A stretch of 64,000 nt of DNA from JALORV01 sp963724365 (GTDB taxonomy: Bacteria; Pseudomonadota; Gammaproteobacteria; Burkholderiales; Burkholderiaceae_F): positions 62,001 to 126,000 of the forward strand of contig CAVRUR010000013.1 in assembly GCA_963724365.1 (NCBI GenBank), read 5' to 3'. Within the stretch, counting starts at the first letter, position 1, and each line of letters begins with the position of its first letter. The notes under the pieces are model-generated. The model had not been told where the DNA came from and did no database searches. It was given only the letters and a program-made list of their open reading frames with translations. The translations under genes and the position numbers were made by a program. Below, one piece after another: positions 19,135 to 28,917 of the stretch.

Positions 19135-20044
19135 TTACCGGCCGGCTGCATCGAGCCGTCGTGCAAGAAAGTCGACGATGGCCCGCGCAATGCGTTCAGG
19201 CTGGTCGTGATGGACCATGTGACCGGCATCACCGATGACGAGGTTCTCGGCGTCCGGGATCACGCCGCGCCGCCGTTCCACCTCATCAACGGCCGCCGCC
19301 GGACTCTCCGCGACGAAGCGCAACACGTCGGTGGCCTCGGCGCGTACCCACAGCACCGGACAGGCGATGCGCTCCCAGCAGGCCAGCACCTCATCGAGGC
19401 GATACAGCGTCGGATTGACGATCCGGTGAGCCGGATCGCCGGCCACGGCCCAGCGGCCGTCGGCCTGCTCCAGTGCCCAGTGCTGGGCGAGAAAGGCAGC
19501 GCGCTCGGCCGTCAGTCGCGGGTTGTTCCGTCGCAGGCGCGCCGCCACGTCCTCCGGGCCTGCGTAGTCGCGCAGCGAGGAGCCCGCTTGCAGTTCGTCG
19601 AGCCATTGCGCATATCGCGCCGGCGCCTGCGAAGCATGTGTCTCGCGCAGGCCGAAGCCCTCGAGGTTGACGACCGCACGCACGCGTCCGGGACGGATGC
19701 CGGCATACAGCAGGGCCACGTTGCCACCCATGCTGTGGCCGACGAGCACCACGGGATCCGGCGTGAGGCCGTCGAGCACGCGCTCGAGGTCCGCGAGGTA
19801 GTCGGGAAACCAGTAGCAGTCGGCCAGAGCACGCTCGGTCAGGCCATAGCCGCGCCAGTCCGGCGCAATCGACCTGCCATCCGGCACCGAGTGCATCGAC
19901 GACGAACTGGAACGAGGCCGACACGTCCATCCAGCCGTGCAGCATGACGAGCGTACGGCGGCCGGGCTGCGGCTCGCCCCAGCAGCGCAGGTGATAGCGC
20001 AGGCCGCGGACGTCGACGAAGCGGGAGTGCGATGGACGCGGCAT
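19135..20044 (-). CDS. Alpha/beta-hydrolase (one frameshift)
   Basis: About 302 aa after repair. The N terminus has LVMLHGWMDVSASFQFVVDA (oxyanion region HGW) and, after an extra base near 19884, the frame continues DGRSIAPDWRGYGLTE, VLVGHSMGGNVALLYAG (nucleophile Ser in GHSMGG), a lid with YAQWLDELQ and the catalytic His in GDAGHMVHHDQPE. Esterase or similar; the substrate is not predictable. Divergent from the acyl-CoA synthetase gene. Confidence 0.82.
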
Positions 20045-20139
20045 GGCGATCAGTTGACCTCTCGGCCCTCGAGCGTTTGCAGGGGCGAACCGGTTCGGCG
20101 ATTATAGGAACCGGCCCGTCCGAAACAGAGAGGATCACC

Positions 20140-21807
20140 ATGCGCGACCACTATCGCGCGCTGTACGAGTCGTTCCGCTGGAATGTGCCGGCCGAATTCA
20201 ACATCGCCGAGGTCTGCTGCCGTCGCTGGGCCAACGAGTCGTCGCGCATCGCGCTGCACTGCGAGGACGAGCCAGGGACGGCGTCCTCTTACACCTACGC
20301 CGCCCTGCAGGCGGACGCCAACCGGCTGTCGAATGTGCTGCGGGCGCTCGGCGTGTCGCGCGGCGACCGGGTCGCCATCGTCCTGCCGCAGCGACCCGAA
20401 ACGGCGATCGCGCACATCGCGATCTACCAGCTGGGCGCCGTCGCGATGCCGCTGTCGCTGCTGTTCGGCCCGGACGCACTCGAATACCGCCTGCAGGACA
20501 GCGCTGCCGTCGTCGCGATCATCGATCCGAGTGCACTTCCCGCGATCGAGTCGGTCCGCGCGAGTTGTCCCGCACTGGCGCAGCCTGATCGTCGTTGGCG
20601 AGCACGCAGCCGCTGCGCATGAATGGAGCGAACTGCTGTCGCCGGCATCGGATCGTTTCGACTGCGTCACGACACTGGCCAGCGATCCCGCAGTGCTGAT
20701 CTACACCAGCGGAACGACCGGACCGCCGAAGGGCGCGCTGATGCCGCACTCGGCGCTGATCGGCAATCTGCCCGGGCTTCGTCGCGTCGCAGAACTGGTT
20801 TCCGCAGGCCGGCGACGTGTTCTGGTCGCCGGCCGACTGGGCCTGGACCGGCGGCCTGATGGATGCGCTGCTGCCGACGCTGTACTTCGGCTTTCCGATC
20901 GTCGGCACCCGCGGCCGCTTCGCGCCGGACCGCGCTTTCGAACTGATGCAGCACTACGGCGTCACCAACACGTTCCTGTTCCCGACCGCGCTGAAGATGA
21001 TGATGAAGTCGGTCGACGCGCCGCGCGGCGGTACCGGCTGCGGCTGCGTTCGATCATGAGTGCCGGCGAGGCGGTCGGCGAGACGGTGTTCGACTGGTGC
21101 CGCGACGGCGCTCGGCGTGACCGTCAACGAGATGTTCGGCCAGACCGAGATGAACTACATCGTCGGCAACTCGCATGAGAAGTGGCCGGCCGTGCCCGGC
21201 AGCATGGGTCGCCCGTATCCGGGTCATCGGGTTGCGGTGATCGACGACGACGGCAACGTCGCTGCCGCCGGGCCAACCGGGCGAAGTCGCGCTGCATCGT
21301 CGCGATATCCACGGCCATCCCGGATCCCGGTGTTCTTCCTCGAATACTGGCGCAATCCGAGCGCGACCGCGCGCAAGTTCACCGGCGACTGGTGCCGCAC
21401 CGGCGACCTCGCCAGCAGCGACGACGACGGCTACCTCTGGTACCAGGGCCGCGCCGACGACGTCTTCAAGGCGGCCGGCTATCGCATCGGTCCGAGCGAA
21501 ATCGAGAACTGCCTGATCAAGCATCCGGCCGTCGCCAACGTCGCCGTGGTGCCCAAGCCGGATGCCGAGCGCGGCGCGGTCGTCAAGGCTTTCGTCGTGC
21601 TGGCCGCCGGTCACACGCGGTTCAGCGGAGCTGGTCGCCGAACTGCAGCAGCACGTGCGCGGCAAGCTCGCGCCTTACGAGTATCCGAAGGAGATCGAGT
21701 TCATCGACGCACTGCCGATGACGACGACCGGCAAGGTACAGCGCCGCGTGCTGCGCGATCTCGAGGCGACGCGCGCTAGCGGGGCGGTCGAGAACCGGAC
21801 GGCCTGA
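20140..21807 (+). CDS. Acyl-CoA synthetase, AMP-binding (about seven frameshifts)
   Basis: Activates a carboxylic acid to its CoA thioester via an acyl-AMP. ATG 20140 (MRDHYRALYESFRWNVPAEF) follows an AGAGAGG-like site. The adenylate signature IYTSGTTGPPKGALMPH is near 20700, then FWSPADWAWTGGLMDALLPT, VNEMFGQTEMNYIVGN, WCRTGDLASSDDDGYLWYQG and FIDALPMTTTGKVQRRVLRD with the C-terminal catalytic Lys. Shifts are near 20570, 20777, 21030, 21108, 21270, 21330 and 21615. Similarity is to medium-chain AcsM-type synthetases. Together with the nearby MaoC-like gene it suggests fatty-acyl metabolism. The shift density is the highest in the window. Confidence 0.85.
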
Positions 21808-21834
21808 GCCGCGCAAGCCAGCGGCCTCGTGCGT

Positions 21835-22294
21835 CTAGCTGTCGGCGACGAGCATCTTGCCGCGGGCGGTCGCGACCAGCTCGCCGTCCTGATTGTGCGC
21901 GACGCACTCGGCCACGACGATGCCGCCGCCGTGATGCGGCTTCGGCGATCAGGTCGACGACCGTCCACTCGATCGTCAGTGTGTCGCCCGGGCGCACCGG
22001 TGCGAGGAAGCGGGCATTGTGCTCAAGATAACCGAGCGCCGTGCCGGACGACCAGATTGCCGAACGGCGCGCTCATCAGCGCCGACGTCAGCACGCCGTG
22101 CAGGATGCGTCCACCGAAGCGCGACGCCTGCGCGAACTCGTCGTCGACGTGCAGCGGATTGAAGTCACCGATGAGTTCGGCGCCGCGGTCGAGATGGGCG
22201 TCGGTGATGGTCGACCGTCGAACCGAAACGTGTCACCGACACGGAACTCGGAGAAGTGGCGGCCGGCGATCGGGGACGACGGCACGCCCGCCAT
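21835..22294 (-). CDS. MaoC-like dehydratase / R-specific enoyl-CoA hydratase (three frameshifts)
   Basis: About 152 aa after repair. Read from ATG 22294: HFSEFRVGDTFRFD, then after a shift near 22213 TITDAHLDRGAELIGDFNPL and HVDDEFAQASRFGGRILHGV (the Asp/His hydratase signature), after a shift near 22046 FLAPVRPGDTLTIEWTVVD, and after one near 21945 GGIVVAECVAHNQDGELVAT. A single hotdog domain. It is the last gene of a leftward cluster, 7 bases after the first paralogue gene, and convergent with the acyl-CoA synthetase. Hydratase or related hotdog function is inferred. Confidence 0.78.
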
Positions 22295-22301
22295 CGCCGA
22301 C

Positions 22302-22675
22302 CTAGGGTCGGCCGCGGGTGTTCGACCAGGTGCCGCGCCGGTCGAGCAGCGGCCGCCAACTGGCATTGGCGATGCGATGCCGCAAGAACGCGGTCGCGTT
22401 CGTCCGCAGTCGAGTCGATCAGGCTGGGTGACATAGGCGGCAGGAATGTCGCGATAGCGGCGACGATCGGGACGAAAGGTGATCTCGCGCCAGCCTTCCT
22501 TCACGAGCCAGCGCCACAGCCCGTCCGTCATGCCGGCCTGTACGGTCATGCGCACGTCGCCACGGAATATACGCGCGCCGATGGCCGGCTTGGAACCGAC
22601 CGACGGCACGTCGCGGACGACGCGGATCTTCAGCAGCGTCCGAACTCGATCCCGTACTGGTCCGACCAGATTCAC
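22302..22675 (-). CDS. Hypothetical protein, paralogue B of a tandem pair (frameshifts)
   Basis: About 123 aa. The GTG start at 22675 follows GGAGG by about 11 bases. The conserved core is VRMTVQAGMTDGLWRWLVKE followed by GWREI; then RYRDIPAAYVTQLIDSTADE. Shifts near 22418 and 22385 must be repaired; the frame then ends ...WSNTRGRP-stop at 22302. The core matches the next protein (paralogue A) at nearly every other position. No signal peptide, membrane segment or known catalytic motif. I do not recognise the family. Its neighbours are a DUF455 ferritin-like gene and a MaoC-like gene. Confidence 0.6.
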
Positions 22676-22741
22676 TTCGGTGCAATCCTCCGAGCACGAA
22701 CTTTATCGGCGCAGCGCTTGCCGACGTATCCCCAGAACGGG

Positions 22742-23109
22742 TTAGTTCGACGGACTGCGCTCCGCGCTCACTTCGCGCTGACGGGCGCGTCGCCTCGCGG
22801 ATCGCCAGCAGCAGAATTTTCTGCCGATCGTCCGGAGCGACATCGTACAGGCGGTTCACGAGCGAGGTCGACAGGGCCCGGTAGTGCAGGCGGTTTTCGC
22901 CGACTGCGCAGTTCGCGCCAGCCGAGCGCGACCAGCCATTGCCACATCTCGTCGGTGAGCCCGGCCTGCACCGTCATGCGCAGTCCGGCGCAGCACAGCG
23001 TCGCCCCCATGCGCGGCTTGGGCGCGCTGGCGAGCCGCCGCGGCGGGGCGGGCTTCCTGCGGCCCAGCAGCTTGCTCAGCGGGGTGTTCAGTATTGACGC
23101 CAGATTCAT
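22742..23109 (-). CDS. Hypothetical protein, paralogue A of a tandem pair (frameshifts)
   Basis: About 121 aa. ATG 23109 follows a GGAGGAC ribosome site. A basic, Pro-rich N terminus (KLLGRRKPAPPRRLASAPKP) leads to the core LRMTVQAGLTDEMWQWLVAL and GWREL, then after a shift near 22905 GENRLHYRALSTSLVNRLYD and DDRQKILLLAIREA; a second shift near 22785 gives an end REVSAERSPSN at 22742. Two adjacent Cys (CC) precede the core and are absent in paralogue B. Family not recognised. The first gene after DUF455 in the cluster. Confidence 0.6.
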
Positions 23110-24009
23110 GTCGTCCTCCGAGTATTGCCAAGGACTGTATCGGCGCCGACTGTGGGATCCGATCCCACGTGGGAGCGATCGCGGCTGGAGGCTAGTCCGG
23201 AGAGGGTATCGCTGGGGCAGCAGCCTCCGGCCGACCAAGCAGGCTCGAGTTCTTCCTGCGGAGAAACCCGCAGCGCGCCGTGCCGCCAGATTGAATGGCC
23301 CGCGCGGTCGCGGCACGCGATGACGCAACGCAATGTGGGCATCCGTGGCGACCGGATCGAGCCCGCGAACGCTGCAGAGCCAGTTGAACCAACGGTTGCC
23401 AACGGCGACATGGCCGATTTCGTCCCGCAGGATGACGTCGAGGATCGCTGCGGCCGTTGGGTCACCGGCCGCGATCAGCTTGGACTTGATTCCCGGGGAA
23501 ACATCCAGACCACGGGCTTCGAGCCGGCGCGGCACCAGCGCCATGCGATCCAGCACGTCGCCGGCCGTGCGCGCCGCCATGTCCCACAGGCCGTCGTGCG
23601 CATCAAAGTCGCCATAGGCATGTCCAAGCGTCGCAAGATGCCCGGTCAGCAGCCGGAAGTGATGCGTTTCCTCATGGGCGACCTGCAGCCAGTCGAGGTA
23701 ATAGGCCGGCGGCAGTCCGGCGAAGCGCCAGATCGCATCGAGCGCCAGTCCGATCGCATTGAATTCGATGTGCGCGATCGAGTGCAGCAGGGCTGCGCGT
23801 CCGTCCGCCGTCCGCGGATTGCGTGCCGGCACCTGGTGGATCGGTACCAGGCGCGGACGAACGGGTCGTCCCGGCACCGGTCGATCGGACGCAAGGTGAC
23901 CGTTCGGGGTCGAGCGGCAGTGATTCGGACAACTCGTCCACCGCCCGGCAACGCACGTCTGGTTCACCTACGACGAGCGCCTCGAGCGCCAGGGTCCGCA
24001 GTTCGTCAT
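23106..24009 (-). CDS. DUF455 ferritin-like domain protein (frameshifts)
   Basis: A four-helix ferritin-like protein. ATG 24009 has GAGGAG five bases upstream, but a one-base shift near 24003 is needed to enter ELRTLALEALVVGEPDVRCR; another near 23890 leads into PGRPVRPRLVPIHQVPARNP. The metal-binding-like helices carry ALLHSIAHIEFNAIGLALDA, WLQVAHEETHHFRLL and ILDVILRDEIGHVAVGNRWF, i.e. repeated Glu and E-x-x-H pairs. After the conserved AARRAAGFS a further shift near 23256 gives QEELEPAW. The end is uncertain: either about 23190, or 23106 overlapping paralogue A by 4 bases. A diiron role is inferred from the ligands only. Confidence 0.8.
23145..23190. repeat. REP-like palindromic element at the end of the DUF455 gene
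   Basis: Overlapping palindromes GTGGGATC / GATCCCAC (23152-23168) and CCCACGTGGG (23164-23173), then GAGCGATCGCGGCTGG. The GTGGGAGCG...CGCGGCTGGA pattern looks like intergenic REP-type repeats of proteobacteria. Only one copy was noticed in this window. Confidence 0.35.
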
Positions 24010-24128
24010 GCGGATCTCCTCGATCGGCTCGGCGCCGGCCGCACGCACGAGTCCCCGTAAACTGGCTGCAACAGTCTGCTTCGCACGTCCCGACCCTGCG
24101 AACCCTACCGTTGATCGAGCTCCCGTCC

Positions 24129-24657
24129 ATGAGCATCTACCAGCTTGGGGACCACGTCCCGCGTGATCGACCCGACGGCCTTCGTTTACGAAAGCGCCAC
24201 GATCATCGGCCACGTCGTCCTGAACGCGCGCGTCAACATCTGGCCGTACGCGACGATACGCGGGGACAACGAGCCGATCATCATCGGCGAGAACAGCAAC
24301 GTGCAGGAGTGCTGCGTGCTGCACACGGACCCCGGATATCCGCTGACCGTCGCTGCCAACGTCACGATCGGCCACCAGGCCGTCGTGCACGGTGCGACGA
24401 TCGGCGAAGGCAGCCTGATCGGCATCCAGGCGATCGTGCTCAACGGCGCGCAAGATCGGCCGCAACTGCCTGATCGGCGCCGGCGCGCTCGTCACCGAGG
24501 GCCGCGAGATCCCGGACAACTCGCTCGTGCTCGGTTCACCCGGCAAGGTGGTGCGCACGCTCGATGAAGCAGCCGATCGCGAACATGCACTCGCAACACC
24601 GCGAACTACGTGCAGCGCGGCCAGTACTACAAGGGCGCGCTGAAGCGCGTCGGCTGA
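24129..24657 (+). CDS. Gamma-class carbonic anhydrase-like hexapeptide protein (three frameshifts)
   Basis: About 175 aa after repair. A left-handed beta-helix protein: VYESATIIGHVVLNARVNIW, PYATIRGDNEPIIIGENSNV (the RGD turn of gamma-CAs), CCVLHTDPGYPL, then His ligands in IGHQAVVHGATIGEGSLIGI, and CLIGAGALVTEGREIPDNSL. It ends YVQRGQYYKGALKRVG at 24657. Shifts near 24165, 24450 and 24590. Three metal-binding His are present, so zinc or iron binding is likely; many homologues (YrdA/PaaY) have no proven anhydrase activity. Divergent from DUF455; 15 bases before hslO. Confidence 0.85.
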
Positions 24658-24672
24658 CGAGTCCGGAGGTAC

Positions 24673-25581
24673 ATGTCCGATCGCCTCCTGAAGTTCCTGT
24701 TTCGCGGAGCACCCGTGCGCGGCGAACTCGTCCGCGTCACGGACGCATGGCGCGAGATGACGGCTCACCACGACTACCCTGCCCCGGTCAAGCGCCTGCT
24801 CGGCGAAATGGTCGCTGCCGCCGCACTGCTGGCGAGCAATATCAAGTTCAACGGCGCCCTCGTGATGCAGATCCACGGCGACGGCCCGGTGAAGCTGCTC
24901 GTCGTCGAGTGCCAGCCCGACCTGGCGCTGCGGGCGACCGCAAAGCTCGGCGATGAGTCCGTGGACGATGAGGCGACGATGCGCGCGCTGATCAACCGCA
25001 GCGGTCGCGGACGCTTCGCTATCACGCTCGATCCCCGCGATCCCCTGCCGGGACAACGCCCGTACCAGGGCGTCGTCCCGCTCGACGGCGAGTCGATGGC
25101 CGACGTGATCGAGACCTACATGCGGCAGTCGGAACAGCTGGAGACAAAGCTGGTGCTCGCCGCGGACGACGAAGCCAGTGCCGGCCTGCTGCTGCAGCGA
25201 CTGCCCGACCATGGCGGATCAGAAACGGTGATCGACGCAGACGCATGGGATCGCGCAACGACGCTCGGTGCCACCTTGCGCAGCGAGGAACTGCTGCGCC
25301 TGACTCCCGAGAACGTGGCACGGCGGCTGTACGGCCAGGAGCAGCTCGACCACCAGGCCACGCTGGCGCCGCGCTTTGCCTGCACGTGTTCGCGCGAACG
25401 GATCGGCCGCATGCTGAACTCGCTCGGGCGCGACGAAGTCGATTCGATCATCGAGGAGCTCGAAACCGTGACGGTCACGTGCGACTTCTGCAACCGTCAG
25501 TATTCATTCGATGCGGTCGATGTCGTGCAGCTTTTTGCCAGCGGGCAGACGCGGGAAGGCGACAGGTCCCAGCGGCACTGA
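24673..25581 (+). CDS. hslO: Redox-regulated chaperone Hsp33
   Basis: Oxidation-activated holdase that protects unfolding proteins in the cytoplasm. ATG 24673 follows GGAGGTAC. The 302-aa frame is intact: LLKFLFRGAPVRGELVRVTD at the start, INRSGRGRFAITLD and PYQGVVPLDGESMADVIETY in the core, and a C-terminal zinc switch with CTC (FACTCSRER) and CDFC. Usual length and complete cysteine set. Confidence 0.95.
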   Translation: MSDRLLKFLFRGAPVRGELVRVTDAWREMTAHHDYPAPVKRLLGEMVAAAALLASNIKFNGALVMQIHGDGPVKLLVVECQPDLALRATAKLGDESVDDEATMRALINRSGRGRFAITLDPRDPLPGQRPYQGVVPLDGESMADVIETYMRQSEQLETKLVLAADDEASAGLLLQRLPDHGGSETVIDADAWDRATTLGATLRSEELLRLTPENVARRLYGQEQLDHQATLAPRFACTCSRERIGRMLNSLGRDEVDSIIEELETVTVTCDFCNRQYSFDAVDVVQLFASGQTREGDRSQRH

Positions 25582-25622
25582 TCTGTCCCGACCGGCGGAC
25601 GCATCGAGGCGACACCGCCGCT

Positions 25623-26937
25623 TCAAACAGCCACGCCGAACTCCGTTTTCTCCATCGTGCGGCGGAACTGGACCGCGGGTGCCGCTTCGTCGATTTCGAC
25701 GTCGGTCCAGCGCACCGGCTGGCCGGCGGCCACGGCCTTATGCAGCCGCACGTGATGGGCCAGGCCCAGCGGCAGCCCTTCGAGCCTGAGCGATTCTTCC
25801 GCAGGCAACACACGGCCATAGACGGTGGCACCGCCTTCGCCGTCGAGCATTTCGCCCGGCGCGAGGTCCCGCTTGGCCGTTGCCACGACATCCGCGTTGA
25901 ATCCGATCGGCGCTCCGGTCGGCTCGCCGCGCAGGCCAACGCTCGCCACGCTGATGCCGAGTTCGAGGCCGATCAGGTGGAACGGCTTGTACAGCGCCGA
26001 GTACTGACCGCTCGGGTCGGTCACCAGCCCATACTCCCGGAAGCAGCGTTCGACGTACTCGCTGCCGCCCGAGAACACGACGTAAACGCCCCAGCGCAGG
26101 TCACGGACGACCGGGCTGCCATCACGCTTGAGGCTCGAGATCACTTCGACCTGTCCGCGCTGATGCAGCACCCCACCCTCGCTCAGCGGTCGCAACACGG
26201 TCGGCAGTTCATCGACGCCGCACGGCGGAAAGCTCAGGCCCTCGGGCGCGTGCAGTCCGGTGGCATTGGCCACCGCGCACATTTCGATGGCGCTCTTGGT
26301 GCCGTCCAGAAACGAGTTGAACATCTGTGCATTCAGGCCGCCGCGCCGCGCATCGTCCTCGCTCAGCCCGTAGTACTTCCAGACGGTCGCAGGGGTCGAA
26401 GCGTGGTATTCGGGCAGGTACTTCGTTCCCTTGCCGGCAGCCACGACTTCAAAGCCGCAGGCGCGCGCCCAGTCGACCATCTCGCAGATCAAAGCCGGCT
26501 GATCGCCATAGGCCAGCGAGTACACGATGCCGGCCTGCTGGGCGCGCAGCGCCAGCAGCGGCCCGGCCAGCGCGTCGGCCTCGACGTTGACCATGACGAT
26601 GTGCTTGCCCCGCTCGCAGCACGCCAGCACGTGAACAATGCCGGCGGACGGCGAGCCCGTCGCATCGATCACGATGTCGACGTCGGGCTCGTCGATCATG
26701 TGTCGCGCATCGTCGAAGTAGCGCAGCGCGGAGATCGGACGATTCAGACCAGCCGACGTTCTTCAGCGCCTCGCGTGCCCGCTGCGGCGTCAGGTCGGCA
26801 ATCGCCACGACCCGCATGCCCGGCGTATGGCGCACCTGCGACAGGAACATCGATCCGAACTTGCCGGCGCCGATCAGCCCCACGCGCAGAGGCTCGCCGC
26901 GCTCCTCGCGTTGCTTCAGCAGTCGATGAAGATTCAC
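25623..26937 (-). CDS. NAD(P)-binding oxidoreductase with C-terminal SAF domain (one frameshift)
   Basis: About 437 aa after removing one base near 26747. The N terminus has a Rossmann fold (LRVGLIGAGKFGSMFLSQV), then VDIVIDATGSPSAGIVHVL and VVAAGKGTKYLPEYHASTPA as in homoserine dehydrogenase-like enzymes; the last 100 residues form a SAF domain (KRDLAPGEMLDGEGGATVYG). Proteins of this build act on sugar acids or related substrates, or are annotated homoserine dehydrogenase-like; the substrate is not evident. Convergent with hslO, and 30 bases upstream of ftsB on the same side as the pyrG-eno unit but lying downstream of it. Confidence 0.8.
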
Positions 26938-26967
26938 GCCATTCCTCCGTTTCCCGGTTCCTGGCGC

Positions 26968-27276
26968 TCAGCGCTGCGGTTCGCTGCCCGGGGCTGCGGC
27001 CGGCGCTCGATCGACAAACTGGAAGAACACTTCGCCATCGCGAACCATGTTCAGCTGGGAGCGGGCACGTTCCTCGATCGCTTCGTTGCCTTCACGCAGG
27101 CTGGAGACTTCCGCGGCCGCCGCCGCATTGCGCGCGGCAAGCGTGGAGTTGGTTTCGCGCTGCGCGGCGAGCTGGCGCTCAAGGTCCCGGGCGCGCAGCC
27201 AGCCGCCCTTGCCGAACCACAGCGGATACTGGATCGTTACCAGCAGGACGGCCAGCACGATGCCGAGTATCCGCAT
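26968..27276 (-). CDS. ftsB: Cell division protein FtsB
   Basis: Bitopic divisome protein that bridges FtsL and FtsQ. The 102-aa product has an N-terminal membrane segment (MRILGIVLAVLLVTIQYPLW) and the typical GKGG motif (FGKGGWLRARDL), followed by a heptad-rich coiled coil up to residue 75 and SQLNMVRDGEVFFQFVD. It follows eno by 3 bases, the usual proteobacterial context. Confidence 0.92.
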   Translation of the reverse strand: MRILGIVLAVLLVTIQYPLWFGKGGWLRARDLERQLAAQRETNSTLAARNAAAAAEVSSLREGNEAIEERARSQLNMVRDGEVFFQFVDRAPAAAPGSEPQR

Positions 27277-27279
27277 CGA

Positions 27280-28563
27280 TCAGCGCAGGTTGTAATACGC
27301 GCCGCGCCCGGGATAGCTCGCAATATCGCCGAGATCCTCTTCGATGCGCAGCAGCTGGTTGTACTTCGCGATACGGTCCGAGCGGCTCATCGAGCCCGTC
27401 TTGATCTGCATCGCGTTGGTGCCGACCGCAATGTCGGCAATCGTCGCATCCTCGGTCTCGCCGGACCGATGGCTGACGACGGAGGTGTAGCCGGCACACT
27501 TCGCCATCTCGATCGCAGCAAAGGTCTCGGTCAAGGTACCGATCTGGTTGATCTTGATGAGGATCGAATTGGCCACGCCCTTGCGTATGCCTTCGCGCAG
27601 GATCGCGGTGTTCGTCACGAACAGATCGTCGCCGACCAGCTGGACCTTGGTGCCGAGACGCTCGGTGAGCGTCGCCCAGCCGTCCCAGTCGTTCTCCGCC
27701 ATCCCGTCCTCGATCGACAGAATCGGGTACTTGTCGCACCAGGTGGCCAGCATGTTCGTCCAATCCGCCGCCGAGAGCACGAGTCCCTCGCCGTCGAGAC
27801 GATAAGCACCGTCCTTGTAGAACTCGCTGGCCGCGCAGTCGAGCGCGATCGCGATCTGCGAGCCAGCGGTGTACCCGGCGGCGTCGATCGCCTGCAGGAT
27901 CAGCTGGATGGCGGCTTCGTGGCTCGCGACACTGGGCGCGAACCCGCCTTCGTCGCCGACCGCGGTACTCATGCCGGCCTTGTCGATCAGCTTCTTGAGG
28001 GCGTGGAAGACTTCCGCACCGTAGCGCACCGCCTCGGAGAAGCTGGGTGCACCGACCGGCACGATCATGAACTCCTGCAGGTCGAGGCTGTTGTTCGCGT
28101 GCGCCCCGCCGTTGATGACGTTCATCATCGGCACCGGCATCGACATCGGACCGCTGCCGCCGAAGTACCGGTACAGCGGCAAGCCGGCTTCCTCGGCGGC
28201 CGCCTTGGCCACCGCCATCGACACCGCCAGCATGGCGTTGGCGCCCAGCCGCGCCTTGTTCTCGGTTCCGTCGAGCTCGATCAGCGTGCGGTCGAGGAAT
28301 GCCTGCTCGTTCGCCTCGAGGCCCATCACGGCTTCGGAGATCTCGGTGTTGATGTTCTCGACCGCATGGAGCACACCCTTGCCCAGGTAGCGGTTCTTGT
28401 CACCGTCGCGCAGTTCGATGGCCTCCCTCGACCCGGTTGAAGCGCCGCTGGGCACGGCCGCGCGCCCCATGACGCCGGACTCGAGCAGCACGTCGCATTC
28501 GACGGTAGGGTTGCCGCGCGAGTCGAGGATCTCGCGGCCGATGATGTCAACGATGGAAGACAT
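27280..28563 (-). CDS. eno: Enolase
   Basis: Interconverts 2-phosphoglycerate and phosphoenolpyruvate in glycolysis. 427 aa, intact. Starts MSSIVDIIGREILDSRGNPT; has VPSGASTGSREAIELRDGD, the Mg ligands in SIEDGMAENDWDGW and VGDDLFVTN, catalytic Lys in KINQIGTLTE and VVSHRSGETEDATIADIAVG. Part of pyrG-kdsA-DUF1330-eno-ftsB. Confidence 0.97.
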   Translation of the reverse strand: MSSIVDIIGREILDSRGNPTVECDVLLESGVMGRAAVPSGASTGSREAIELRDGDKNRYLGKGVLHAVENINTEISEAVMGLEANEQAFLDRTLIELDGTENKARLGANAMLAVSMAVAKAAAEEAGLPLYRYFGGSGPMSMPVPMMNVINGGAHANNSLDLQEFMIVPVGAPSFSEAVRYGAEVFHALKKLIDKAGMSTAVGDEGGFAPSVASHEAAIQLILQAIDAAGYTAGSQIAIALDCAASEFYKDGAYRLDGEGLVLSAADWTNMLATWCDKYPILSIEDGMAENDWDGWATLTERLGTKVQLVGDDLFVTNTAILREGIRKGVANSILIKINQIGTLTETFAAIEMAKCAGYTSVVSHRSGETEDATIADIAVGTNAMQIKTGSMSRSDRIAKYNQLLRIEEDLGDIASYPGRGAYYNLR

Positions 28564-28594
28564 GGTCTCTTCTTTTGGAGGTAACTGCGGTGGC

Positions 28595-28903
28595 TCAGGC
28601 GACCGGCGCGGCCACGCCTTCGACGAGGATCATGTTGAAGTACTCGGTCGCACCTGCACGCTTCACCCGCACGGTGCGGTAGGCACTTTCGTCATACCAG
28701 GCTTTCGCCTTTTCGTAGCTGGGGAACTTGAGAACGGCCACGCGGGCCGGCTGCCAGTCGCCCTCGAGCGCTTCATGCCGCCCGCCGCGCACCAGGTACT
28801 CGCCGCCATAGGCTGCGATCGTCGCCGGCGCCGCGGCCATGTACTGCTTGTACTGCTCGGGATCGGAGACCTTCATCTCGACGACGACGTAGGCAGCCGG
28901 CAT
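28595..28903 (-). CDS. DUF1330 family protein
   Basis: A 102-aa dimeric alpha/beta-barrel (ferredoxin-like) protein: MPAAYVVVEMKVSDPEQYKQ, YLVRGGRHEALEGDWQPARV and FPSYEKAKAWYDESAYRTV are the family motifs. Biochemical role unknown. Its place between kdsA and eno is conserved in betaproteobacteria and is one reason for the taxonomic call. Confidence 0.88.
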   Translation of the reverse strand: MPAAYVVVEMKVSDPEQYKQYMAAAPATIAAYGGEYLVRGGRHEALEGDWQPARVAVLKFPSYEKAKAWYDESAYRTVRVKRAGATEYFNMILVEGVAAPVA

Positions 28904-28917
28904 GTCGGTCTCCTCCT

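Noticed and set aside
26827..28440. A 537-codon plus-strand open frame
   Set aside because: Antisense to ftsB and eno, which are fully conserved; composition typical of a shadow frame.
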